Origin: Bradyrhizobium barranii subsp. apii
GTDB lineage: Bacteria > Pseudomonadota > Alphaproteobacteria > Rhizobiales > Xanthobacteraceae
NCBI RefSeq assembly: GCF_011516635.5
Contig: NZ_CP096255.1
Location: 9,249,501-9,313,500 of the forward strand
Direction: 5' to 3'
Length of the DNA stretch: 64,000 bases
Shown here: positions 56,847 through 64,000 of the stretch, in pieces
Position numbering within the stretch: the first letter of the stretch is position 1
Layout: every line of letters starts with the position of its first letter
The notes under the pieces: model-generated
Databases searched by the model: none
What the model was told of the DNA's origin: nothing
The model's input: only the letters and a program-made list of their open reading frames with translations
Position numbers and translations under genes: made by a program

Positions 56847-57040
56847 TCATCGGTGGGCCAAAGCATCGAGAACGCGACGTAGCGCGTCTCCATCAACGTC
56901 GCCATCGACCCGGATGCGATGCCCGCTATCAAGATCGATCTCGATGATGCCATCGCTCTTGCGTCGTCGTCAACGGCACTTCGGCCAGCTCCCGCGGTGA
57001 CGCAGGCGGCCCAATCTCGACTGGAACAAACGGAGCCATG
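56847..57040 (-). pseudogene. IS66 TnpA, frameshifted
   Basis: Frame one reads MAPFVPVEIGPPASPRELAE with LTTTQE; after a shift near 56965 frame two reads SDGIIEIDLDSGHRIRVDGD and ends DALRRVLDALAHR, the usual TnpA tail. Its stop overlaps the TnpB ATG (GATGATC). The N-terminal part is missing or out of frame. Confidence 0.65.
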
Positions 57041-57154
57041 CTCGCTTCGCCGTGCTTGCAGAGCTCCTTCCGTCCTCGAAATCGTCATAGCGCTTCTCCT
57101 AGGATTACCCTAGGACCTGCAGCGATCCCGTTCGTCAAACAAAGGCGGCCTTCA

Positions 57155-57433
57155 ATGGAGGATACCTTCCTCGACCTCGTCGAACAGGCGCATCTCACCT
57201 TCACGGGCAAGTCCGACGGTGAAATTGCCTTCGGTGCGCTGAAGGGCTTCCTCGATGTCCGCTACGGCGCGCGAGACGGTTCGGCCTGTGCGGAGTTCTC
57301 ATGGGAAGGGCACGACGAGAATGACCCCGCCTGCGGTCGCAGATGGGCTATGATCGGCACTGCGGGCAGGCCCGTCGGTCACTTCTACATACACAATGGC
57401 GACGATTTAGCCTTCGTTTGCGAACGCGGCTGA
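57155..57433 (+). CDS. Conserved hypothetical protein
   Basis: A 92-residue protein beginning MEDTFLDLVEQAHLTFTGKS and containing GEIAFGALKGFLDVRYGARD, ACAEFSWEGHDENDPACGRR and GHFYIHNGDDLAFVCERG. The even composition and lack of membrane segments suggest a small soluble protein. I believe similar proteins occur beside IS elements in rhizobia, but the function is unknown. It lies between IS66 and IS701 and may be cargo. Confidence 0.5.
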   Translation: MEDTFLDLVEQAHLTFTGKSDGEIAFGALKGFLDVRYGARDGSACAEFSWEGHDENDPACGRRWAMIGTAGRPVGHFYIHNGDDLAFVCERG

Positions 57434-57453
57434 GTTCTTCAACAGCCTGCTAG

Positions 57454-58975
57454 TCTTACTGCGTCACAAACGGTGGTCTGTGAAATGGGCGAACTTGATT
57501 GCACAACAAGGACATCTCGACAACGTTCGGACCAGCCCTTGTTCGAGTCGCCGTCGCATCGTCGTGATCGAATTTGGAATGTGACGTTGGGTCCGTAGCG
57601 GCAGAACCGCGGGGTCTGTAATCCGCGGAAACGCGAGCGAGCGGGATCGGCCGGGCGCGCCGAGCGCCTGAGGGGGGAAACGCCTCCCGCTCGGAGATCA
57701 GGAATCCGAAGGCTGCAATGCACATCGTTGCGTGATGATGAAAGCCGCGCCAGCCGCGTCCCTCGAAGTGGCCAAGCCCGACCTCCTGCTTGAGTTCCTG
57801 ATAGTCGCGTTCGATGCGCCAGCGCAATTTAGCCGTCTCTACGAGAGTCCGGAATGCCACATCCTCCGGCAATGTCGAGAGCCAGTATTTGGTAGGCTGG
57901 TCCTCGCCTTTCGGCCATTCGATCAGCAACCATTCCTCCAACCGCTGGGTGGTTTGCCAATAATCACGGTGCGCGGCACGGACCCGCACGCGGGCAAAGC
58001 GCGAGCTCAGCTTTTCGTTCGTTCCTTGCCGCCACGTGATGGTGCGCCAAGCTTTGGCCGGCAGGCCGATCGCGAGCGCTTTAACGGCGGCCGGCCGACG
58101 CTGACGGTTGCGGCGCATCAGTTTCGGGGGACGGCCGCGGCCCGACCATGGCTTCGGCGGCAAGGGACCGGTGCCGGGCGCCCATACCGTTGTGCTCGAC
58201 AGAAGACCCGCCACATAGGTCAATCCCAGCGCCGTGATCTCCGTGCGCAGATCGCTGTTGTTGCCATAGCCCGCGTCCATCAGCACGACACCACGCGGAA
58301 GGCCGGTCGCACAGGCCCACCGCAACTGCTCCAGCGCGATCTCCGGCTTGGTCCGGAAGCCGACTTCGGCAGGAATGCCCACCTTGCGCCGCCGATCGCA
58401 ATCCTCAGTCCATTCCTTCGGAAGATAAAGGCGGTAGGCAACAGGCAGGCTGGCGTGGTGATTGGCAATCGATAATGACACCGCCACCTGGCAATTATCC
58501 TGCTTGCCGAGCTGCCCGCAATATTGCCGTGCAACTCCAACCGAATGTCGCCCCTGCTTGGGAAATCCGGTGTCATCGATGATCCAAGCTTCGATCGGGC
58601 CCTGGCGTTCGATCGCCGGCAGGACCATCTCTCGTACCTTGCCCAGCACCTTCTCATCCGACCAGGCGCCGCTGCCGACGAAATGCAGCAGCGATTGATG
58701 TTGGGCGGCCGTCCGTTCCGGAGCCGTCATCGCCGCCATTGGCTCCACGCTCTTACGACCGCCACAGGCCATGAGGCCGACGCAATAGTCGCGCAGCGGT
58801 GCCTTCCGATCAGCATGACCGATGACGCTGGCAAGCCCTTCCAAATACGTCGCAAATCGCATCTCACTGGTCTTGGTGCCACGCCCGCTCATGTAGCCTC
58901 CTCGGCTGATGGTCCATGCTTCAACCATCGCTGATTCCGGCCGGATAAAGCCTGCGGTTTTGTGACTCAGTCGTA
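57454..58975 (-). mobile_element. IS701-family element with CTAG target duplication
   Basis: A 1522-bp element with inverted ends TCTTACTGCGTCACAAAC (left) and TACGACTGAGTCACAAAA (read inward from the right). It is flanked by CTAG at 57450-57453 and 58976-58979. The transposase is complete. Confidence 0.85.
57456..58892 (-). CDS. IS701-family transposase, intact
   Basis: A 478-residue protein from the ATG at 58892 (MSGRGTKTSEMRFATYLEGL), chosen because GAGGAGG lies just before it. The frame also runs upstream to 58928. DDE core: EAWIIDDTGFPKQGRHSVGV (D), GVVLMDAGYGNNSDLR (D) and KLRWRIERDYQELKQEVGLG (E). The C-terminal residues run to the very end of the element. Probably active. Confidence 0.9.
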   Translation of the reverse strand: MSGRGTKTSEMRFATYLEGLASVIGHADRKAPLRDYCVGLMACGGRKSVEPMAAMTAPERTAAQHQSLLHFVGSGAWSDEKVLGKVREMVLPAIERQGPIEAWIIDDTGFPKQGRHSVGVARQYCGQLGKQDNCQVAVSLSIANHHASLPVAYRLYLPKEWTEDCDRRRKVGIPAEVGFRTKPEIALEQLRWACATGLPRGVVLMDAGYGNNSDLRTEITALGLTYVAGLLSSTTVWAPGTGPLPPKPWSGRGRPPKLMRRNRQRRPAAVKALAIGLPAKAWRTITWRQGTNEKLSSRFARVRVRAAHRDYWQTTQRLEEWLLIEWPKGEDQPTKYWLSTLPEDVAFRTLVETAKLRWRIERDYQELKQEVGLGHFEGRGWRGFHHHATMCIAAFGFLISEREAFPPSGARRARPIPLARVSADYRPRGSAATDPTSHSKFDHDDATATRTRAGPNVVEMSLLCNQVRPFHRPPFVTQ

Positions 58976-58979
58976 CTAG

Positions 58980-59408
58980 CTAGGTCTTCAGGACGCCCCA
59001 CGAGGTGATACAGCTCTTTAAGACGCGCGGCTTCTGGTGGGAGATTGGTTGTGAAGACCATATTCGCGGATCCAAGCGGAGAATGTCATCGGCGCTATCG
59101 GCTGTCCAGCCTACCGCACGGGGCGCCGCTGTGAGCGAGGACCGTTCCATTGAGCTCGTCCCGAACCACGATTGCCTTGAGCCTGATTTAGGCCGACCGG
59201 CGATTGGACGATTCTCAGTCCACGCGTATCGACTCGCGAACGGCGCCAACGTCATGGTTTCCGGCTCCATCTGGCCACTGCCACTGTAGCGCACAGCAAT
59301 GACGAGCTCACGGACATCTGCCCGAAGAGATGCTCTGCCGATCTCGTCCGGCAAGCTGCCCGTTACTTAATGCATCCACAGATCCCTCCAGCTACCTCTT
59401 GTCATCGG
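58980..59408 (-). other. End of the fixA-linked operon, cut by IS701
   Basis: About 430 bases downstream of the 2OG oxygenase. A minus-strand frame starting MVFTTNLPPEAARLKELYHL near 59063 runs into the IS701 end and may be the start of a further gene of the operon, now truncated. The larger frame 58980-59354 is not recognised. Confidence 0.35.
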
Positions 59409-60080
59409 CTAACTAGTAGAGCTCTCGATGATCCGGCGGTTCGCGCCGCTGCGTTTTGAACAGAAATAAACCAGTGAACGACGCTCCCCAGCGTGCACAG
59501 GCTTCACCTCATGCCGGTTCCTGCATGTAGTAACAAGTACGCTTCCAAATGGTGGTCGAAACACGTATTGTTCGTACGCACTAGGATATATCACAAACTC
59601 ACCCCCCTCAAATTCTCTAGTGAGTTGAACAATCACGGCGTACTCGAAATCAGGGTCGCTCTCAGCATCCAAATGGATGCCAACAAAGGATCCGGTCGGC
59701 ATACGATGTATTTGGCAGCGGCGAATCACATAATCAGACCATCCACCTAAGATCTTTTTCAACGTGAGGCGACGGTGTTTCCTTTCGAGTAACTCGATGA
59801 TTTGAGCTGGAGCTGTACCATGCGCATTGCTAGGAGGGCGGCCGGGCAGATCTACCCTGACGCGTTTCACAAAGACACTGTGTGAATCGCCGGCATCCCC
59901 TTCCCGCACCTCCTCTTCGGGAATCTCGGTCTGCAGCTGATCGACCCTTGCCAAGTCATCATCGGTGAACAAGGTCTGGGGGGCGATCAAGACCGTCCCC
60001 TTAACCAACAGCTCTATGCGGTATTTTGTGAGAGCCTCTTCTGCAAGCAGACGGGATTTATCATTTACTGCGCGTGCCAT
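59409..60080 (-). CDS. 2-oxoglutarate/Fe(II)-dependent oxygenase
   Basis: A 223-residue protein of the prolyl-4-hydroxylase-like 2OG-Fe(II) superfamily. The metal triad is H-x-D in FVGIHLDAESD near residue 140 and the distal H in CRNRHEVKPVHAGERRSLVY near 195; the R of the GERRSL motif should bind 2-oxoglutarate. Such enzymes hydroxylate or oxidise a peptide, amino acid or small molecule. The ATG is 6 bases after the last stop of the HDO-GFA gene, so it is the last intact gene of the fixA operon. The substrate is unknown. It is the only uninterrupted oxygenase of the set. Confidence 0.85.
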   Translation of the reverse strand: MARAVNDKSRLLAEEALTKYRIELLVKGTVLIAPQTLFTDDDLARVDQLQTEIPEEEVREGDAGDSHSVFVKRVRVDLPGRPPSNAHGTAPAQIIELLERKHRRLTLKKILGGWSDYVIRRCQIHRMPTGSFVGIHLDAESDPDFEYAVIVQLTREFEGGEFVIYPSAYEQYVFRPPFGSVLVTTCRNRHEVKPVHAGERRSLVYFCSKRSGANRRIIESSTS

Positions 60081-60086
60081 TCGCGT

Positions 60087-61290
60087 TTACTCCAAGTTCG
60101 GACTTAAGGATCCTTCGCTATCGCCTTGCATCGAGTGGATGGCCTGCTCCCAACGCTCGCCATCAAAATCCTTTATTCATACGCTTTCGATCGTTCGTTT
60201 ATCCAAACATACAATATTTACGCTGAATCCTGAAGGACTGGATCGAGGCCTGTAGAATGGCTTTACGCCGCAGATCCGGCAAAACGTGTGCCGAGCGACG
60301 TTCTTATTAAACTGGTACGAAGTGAGAAATTCTTAGCCGCACTCAATGCCCACTTTGTCGCCAGGCACGAGCAAATTTAAAAATTTCGACATTTGGCAAA
60401 TTGAGCAGTTGCATCGCACTGCGGAAAGCACTCGCGGCGCTCGAACGCAGAATTTCACAGAACCACAATGACAGCGGCCATGGTGGCGGATCTCGGCACC
60501 ATCGCCTTCGAGGGAAAACCCTGCGAGCAGATCCCGGCACCACTCCAAGCTGTGCCGATAGGCTCGATCAAACTCATCGAAAAAACGGCTACTGCTGTCA
60601 GCCGGGACAATTTCGCCAATGAGGCGGCTTGTCATCTCCTCGTGATATTTTTCCGCTGGATCCTCGCCGCCGACATGGACCCGAAAGTACTCAAGATCGT
60701 CTGCCTCCACATCAAAGGTCTCGACCACAGTGGCCGATAGCAGGGGGTCATCTCCGCAGCATGCAGTTCGAATGCGACCATGTAGGCGCAACGCACCACG
60801 GGGTCTTTCGATGACAGCCCGGCATACAGAGAATGCAGATATCGCTTTGTTGTGGAGCTATAGTTTGGTTTTACTGCCCCACCGAGTAGTCGCGATTCAT
60901 CTTTTCTAAATAGGTTCGAGTGGAACTGTTCGGTGGCCAGAATATCGGGTAACGCCGCGTTGCCGGCCCGGAGAACTCGGCTATGACCACCCGTCTCATC
61001 CCAACAGATGAAATTTGCGACCACGCTGGTCAGTTCAACATGCCTCGGAAGGTCGCGATTGGTATGCATCGCGGCGAATACAAGGTCCTTTTGGGACCCT
61101 GCCCGCAGATATGGGAATGCCTGTGACATCGCCAAGTATTCAGGAATCAGGCTGACAATCTGGTCCTTTGACATCGCCGCAGCGAACGGATGGGGGCCGA
61201 ACACGCCCGCGCTTTCTGTGTCAAATACTCATGGACCGAGATCTGAGGAGGCTGATCCAGTGCAAATTCAGATGCGCGAGAAGACGTCAT
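60087..61290 (-). pseudogene. Heme-oxygenase-like diiron oxidase fused to a GFA domain, broken
   Basis: From the ATG at 61290 (MTSSRASEFALDQPPQISVH) a shift near 61222 leads to FGPHPFAAAMSKDQIVSLIP. The helical domain has FICWDETGGHSRVL, ILATEQFHSNLF and YFRVHVGGEDPAEKYHEEM, the E/H/D ligand pattern of heme-oxygenase-like diiron proteins. A C5 run near 60757 (probably C6 before) shifts the frame. A GFA/CENP-V zinc domain follows: GRCHCGSVKFCV, RCNCSICQMSKF, then after TAA (60335) VARHTFCRICGVKPFYRPRS. A TGA at 60179 precedes the last 30 codons. A bifunctional oxidase of about 400 residues is implied. Reaction unknown. Confidence 0.75.
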
Positions 61291-61297
61291 TTGATCT

Positions 61298-61537
61298 CTA
61301 GCTATTAAGGTGACGCAACTGATCAACGATTTCGTTGGGAAGGCGGTCTATGATGGCGTTGACCATGCATGTGAAACTCCCCTGGGCCGGCACCTTCACG
61401 GCAACAGACTGCGGCATGACGAGCTCGGTCCTATTGATGATCGCATCGATGGAAACATGTCCATTTGATGATGGCGGCGACGATGCGCCCGGCAGACTCG
61501 ACGCGTCACTCGAAGGCAGTAACGCAGTTGAGATCAA
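61298..61537 (-). CDS. Small protein of the fixA operon
   Basis: A 79-residue frame whose ATG overlaps the fixA stop (ATGA) and whose stop is 7 bases before the next gene. It begins MISTALLPSSDASSLPGASS, a Ser/Pro-rich start, and continues with SIDAIINRTELVMPQSVAVK, GSFTCMVNAIIDRLPNEIVD and ends LRHLNS. No family recognised. The tight packing argues for a real, translationally coupled gene. It could be a partner or a peptide substrate of the downstream oxygenases; that is inference only. Confidence 0.5.
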   Translation of the reverse strand: MISTALLPSSDASSLPGASSPPSSNGHVSIDAIINRTELVMPQSVAVKVPAQGSFTCMVNAIIDRLPNEIVDQLRHLNS

Positions 61538-62376
61538 GCATTGCGGGCTAACGCCGCGAGTTCGGCTTCTAGCTTCGGTTGATGCTTGAAGATGGCGTCG
61601 ATCAGCGCTTGCGCTGGTTGCTCGGCCGCTTCAACCAGTGCCGCCTTCTCAACGCGGGCGGACGGAGCGAACACCCGCTTGACGACAGTCGGCGAGCCCC
61701 TAAGACCGCATTTTGAGACGTCCTCGACGCCGACATCCTGGGCGCTCCATTTCACGATCGGGGCGCGCGCAGCGCGCAAGGCATCCGCCATGGCGCCACG
61801 ACGAATCTGGTTGGTCGCCTCCAGCATGGTGATCAGGCACGGCAGCCTGGTGTGCAGAACCTGGACCCCACCTTCGGAGCGCCGCTCTGCCTCAATTGTG
61901 CGTGCGGCGAGATCAAGCGACCTGACCTTGGCGACGTAGGTTAGCTGAAGCACGCCTAGCCGCTTTGCGATGCCGGGCCCGACCTGCGCAGTATCGCCGT
62001 CGATGGTTTGCTTGCCGGTAAAGATAAGATCTGGCCGGCCATATTCCTTGTCGATCTGTCGAATGGCTGTTGCCAGTGCGTACGTTGTGGCCAGGGTATC
62101 GGAGCCCGCAAAGCAACGATCGGTTAGCAGTACCGCGCGATCGGCGCCAAAGGTCAGCGCTTTTCGGAGCGAGTCTTCCGCCGACGGCGGCCCCATTGTG
62201 AGCACGGTTATTTTGCCGCCGAACCGATCGCGCAGCTCCAGTGCGGCCTCGAGCGCGAAAAGGTCATATGGGTTGATGATCGTCGGCACGCCCTGGCGCA
62301 TGATCGTATTGGTGACCGGGTGCACGCGGATCTGTGCAGAATCGGGAACTTGTTTAATGCAGACGACATTGTGCAC
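61534..62376 (-). CDS. fixA: FixA, electron-transfer flavoprotein beta subunit
   Basis: A 280-residue ETF-beta-type protein. With FixB, FixC and FixX it forms an electron-bifurcating complex that supplies low-potential electrons to nitrogenase. It starts MHNVVCIKQVPDSAQIRVHP and contains NPYDLFALEAALELRDRFGG, FTGKQTIDGDTAQVGPGIAK (adenine-nucleotide binding) and LPCLITMLEATNQIRRG. Lies downstream of nifA on the same strand, with its own sigma-54 promoter. fixBCX are not in the window, which is usual for Bradyrhizobium where fixA stands apart. Confidence 0.95.
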   Translation of the reverse strand: MHNVVCIKQVPDSAQIRVHPVTNTIMRQGVPTIINPYDLFALEAALELRDRFGGKITVLTMGPPSAEDSLRKALTFGADRAVLLTDRCFAGSDTLATTYALATAIRQIDKEYGRPDLIFTGKQTIDGDTAQVGPGIAKRLGVLQLTYVAKVRSLDLAARTIEAERRSEGGVQVLHTRLPCLITMLEATNQIRRGAMADALRAARAPIVKWSAQDVGVEDVSKCGLRGSPTVVKRVFAPSARVEKAALVEAAEQPAQALIDAIFKHQPKLEAELAALARNA

Positions 62377-62414
62377 AGTTCAGCTCCATAAATTGCCAAG
62401 CTGCGAAGAAGAAC

Positions 62415-62430
62415 AGCAAGTGTTGTACCA
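62415..62430 (-). promoter_or_regulatory. Sigma-54 promoter of fixA
   Basis: On the minus strand TGGTACAACACTTGCT, with GG-N10-GC and a perfect TTGCT -12 box. The predicted start lies about 28 bases before the fixA ATG. No TGT-N10-ACA site was found in the next 200 bases, so NifA may act from further away or with a variant site. Confidence 0.75.
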
Positions 62431-62953
62431 GCGCGCATGATTTCGGAATCAGCTCAACAATCCAAAAGCTTAGGCGAGCCAGGCGATATCGCCCGACGCT
62501 CCCGACGAAGCAATGTCGACACTCGTCGCGAATGCGACAGGGCTGTTCGAGCGACGTGATCGGCAATTGAGCCGGCCCGGGAGAGTTCCTCCTCAACGAG
62601 GTGGGTTTTGCTCCAGACGATCAAGATACGGATCCAGTTCGTCCGAGCCGGCGTTGGCTTGATATCTCGGTTGAACTATGGATCAACCAAGCCGCTCGCC
62701 ACGACGACCGAACGTATCGACGCTCGGTGGTGTTCTGCACGTCGAGCGCAAGCCGACCTCTATCCCGGTCGAGCGAGCTCATGCTCACAGCTCTCGAGTC
62801 CGGTCCGGGTCTCTATCCATGATGAAAACCTGCCGTGGATAGGACCGTCCTCAGAGGAGGGGTAGACCAGCCCCCCCCGAAACCATCGACGATTAACCTG
62901 CCACGGCTATTTGCCTCAATGTGATGATCGCAGCTCCCGCTCCTGTGTCCTTC
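62431..62953. other. nifA-fixA intergenic region
   Basis: About 520 bases between the nifA stop and the fixA promoter. No gene recognised. A C-rich run (eight C at about 62871-62878) is present. No clear terminator for nifA was found. Confidence 0.4.
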
Positions 62954-64000
62954 TCAAAATCGCTTGATCTCGATTCCGTATTTCCTCAACGCGTAGCCGA
63001 TCTGGCGCGGAGTAAGTCCGAGCAAGCGCGCTGCCTTTGCTTGAACCCAACCGGATTTTTCCATGGCGGCAATGACTCGTTGGCGATCGGCAATCTTCGC
63101 GCCGCTCACGAGGACTGTGCCGGGAGGTCCCAGTGAGGCCAACTCGCTGCCAACAGGCGGCAGCGGCGCGTCCGCCTTAGTCACGGGTGTGACAGGACTC
63201 GCCGGCATTGGCATGGTTGGTGCAGGCTGGACTGTCATCTCATCCGATGTACTTTTCCAGAGCATCGCGGAAAGGCACTGGCCATGGCAACATGCAAAGT
63301 CATTTCTCATGATCGAGGGCCCGGCGGCCAGGGTCGCTGTTCGCTGGATGCAATTTTCGAGTTCGCGGACATTTCCTGGAAATCCGCAGTTCATCAGCAC
63401 ATCGATCGCACTCGCCTCAAAGCTCAGCGTACGGCGGTTCTCGCTGTTGAAATTTTTCAGAAACTCGCTGGCTAGCAACGGAATATCACTTCGCCTTTCG
63501 CGCAGCGCTGGCAGCATCAAGGGAACTACGCTGATGCGATAATACAGGTCTGCGCGGAACTCGCTCCTCGCCACAGCCTCTTCAAGATTCCTATTGGTCG
63601 CAGCTATGACACGAACATCCACCTTGATGGTCTGGTTACTGCCGACGCGCTCGAACTCCTGCTCTTGCAGAACGCGCAGCAACTTCGCCTGGAACGGGGC
63701 CGAAATTTCACCGATCTCGTCAAGAAACAGCGTGCCCTTGTCGGCAAGCTCGAAGCGCCCTTTGCGCGCGCTGAACGCGCCGGTAAAGGCACCCTTCTCG
63801 TGACCGAACAATTCGGACTCCAGAACTGTCTCAGGGAGCGCCGCGCAATTCAGCTTGATGAAGGGCCGCTTGGCACGCAACGACAACTCGTGAATGGCCT
63901 TGGCTACGAGTTCCTTCCCAGTACCGGATTCACCGCGAAGCAAAACGGTGCTGTTCGATTTAGCGACGACCGCGATCTTCTCGAGCAGCCCGCGCAGCGC
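62954..64000 (-). CDS. nifA: NifA, sigma-54 activator of nitrogen fixation genes (partial, N-terminus beyond the window)
   Basis: The last 348 residues of NifA. The AAA+ domain has Walker A LRGESGTGKELVAKAI, the sigma-54 contact loop GAFTGA in HEKGAFTGAFSARKGRFELA, Walker B GTLFLDEIGEISA and the arginine-finger region EFRADLYYR. A CVRQC-like pair of cysteines in DFACCHGQCLSAML forms the oxygen-sensing interdomain linker of rhizobial NifA. The C-terminal helix-turn-helix is VQAKAARLLGLTPRQIGYAL, which binds TGT-N10-ACA. It should control fdxN-suf and fix genes here. The GAF domain lies outside. Confidence 0.93.
   Translation of the reverse strand, partial: ALRGLLEKIAVVAKSNSTVLLRGESGTGKELVAKAIHELSLRAKRPFIKLNCAALPETVLESELFGHEKGAFTGAFSARKGRFELADKGTLFLDEIGEISAPFQAKLLRVLQEQEFERVGSNQTIKVDVRVIAATNRNLEEAVARSEFRADLYYRISVVPLMLPALRERRSDIPLLASEFLKNFNSENRRTLSFEASAIDVLMNCGFPGNVRELENCIQRTATLAAGPSIMRNDFACCHGQCLSAMLWKSTSDEMTVQPAPTMPMPASPVTPVTKADAPLPPVGSELASLGPPGTVLVSGAKIADRQRVIAAMEKSGWVQAKAARLLGLTPRQIGYALRKYGIEIKRF

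Larger units (their letters stand above)
54682..56850 (-). pseudogene. IS66 TnpB, interrupted by a group II intron and cut by IS630
   Basis: TnpB starts at 56850 (MIPVPTGARVWPATGHMDMR) and runs through PLSGHLFVFRGRRSDLVKVI to WH at 56673. The coding sequence resumes at 54785 with D-GQGACLFTKRLERGRCIWPS and TISPAQM, then is cut by the IS630 element at the TA at 54680. Joining TGGCACG to ATGGCCAG restores WHDGQGACLF, the normal IS66 sequence, which fixes the intron ends. TnpB is an accessory protein of IS66 transposition; tnpC is absent. Confidence 0.85.

Noticed and set aside
60279..60293. A GG-N10-GC match (CGGCACACGTTTTGC, minus strand) that looks like a sigma-54 promoter for the 2OG oxygenase
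   Set aside because: The bases encode the conserved RHTFC motif of the GFA domain, and the 2OG gene starts 6 bases after that gene, so a separate promoter is not needed.

Overview
The window looks like part of the symbiosis island of a Bradyrhizobium strain. It carries nodV/nodW and nod-factor fucosylation genes (noeL, nolK, nodM). It also has a NifA of the cysteine-linker type followed by fixA, a fdxN-sufBCD unit with NifA/sigma-54 promoter elements, uptake-hydrogenase (hup/hyp) genes, a C4-dicarboxylate carrier (dctA), a nopP-like type III effector, conjugation (trb) genes and a very dense set of insertion sequences. All of this is read from protein motifs and gene order; no database search was possible.

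Layout. 1-5.3 kb (minus strand): sufD, sufC, sufB and fdxN form one unit preceded by a near -24/-12 site and a TGT-N10-ACA NifA site, then a frameshifted ald with a clear terminator. 6-16.6 kb (minus): the hup/hyp hydrogenase cluster, ordered hupS-hupL-(deletion)-hupH-(IS)-hupK-hypA-hypB-hypF-(deletion)-hypD-hypE. Every gene is broken by frameshifts, nonsense codons or deletions, so the strain should be Hup-negative. 17-25.3 kb: remnants of a serine hydrolase, modB split by an IS1111-type IS110 element, and a decayed vanA-vanR-vanB-like aromatic demethylase set split by an IS256-family element. 25.8-32.4 kb (plus): an orphan nod box, dctA with a candidate sigma-54 promoter, then nodV, nodW and a receiver-only regulator, all intact. 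33.4-36.9 kb: a nopP-like effector gene with a tts-box-like site, broken by an intact IS21 element. 37.4-43.5 kb: nodM (minus), an IS5-family element, noeL and nolK (plus). 43.5-59 kb: an IS graveyard with trbI and a DUF2274 gene, holding two IS21/IS256 nests, IS630, IS66, a group II intron and IS701. 59.4-64 kb (minus): nifA (partial), fixA, a small ORF, a broken heme-oxygenase-like/GFA fusion and a 2OG-Fe(II) oxygenase.

How the parts work together. NifA with RpoN should drive fdxN-suf (electron carrier and Fe-S supply for nitrogenase) and fixA (electron transfer to nitrogenase). dctA feeds malate/succinate to bacteroids. NodV/NodW sense plant flavonoid signals, and nodM/noeL/nolK supply glucosamine and GDP-fucose for Nod-factor decoration. 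The most unusual unit is the set of oxygenase-type genes packed directly behind fixA with overlaps or gaps of a few bases, which suggests an undescribed nitrogen-fixation-linked oxidative pathway that is partly decayed here.

Limits: many frameshifts lie in C, G or T homopolymers. Some could be sequencing errors, but internal deletions, nonsense codons and loss of ligand residues in the same genes show that hup/hyp and van decay is at least partly real.
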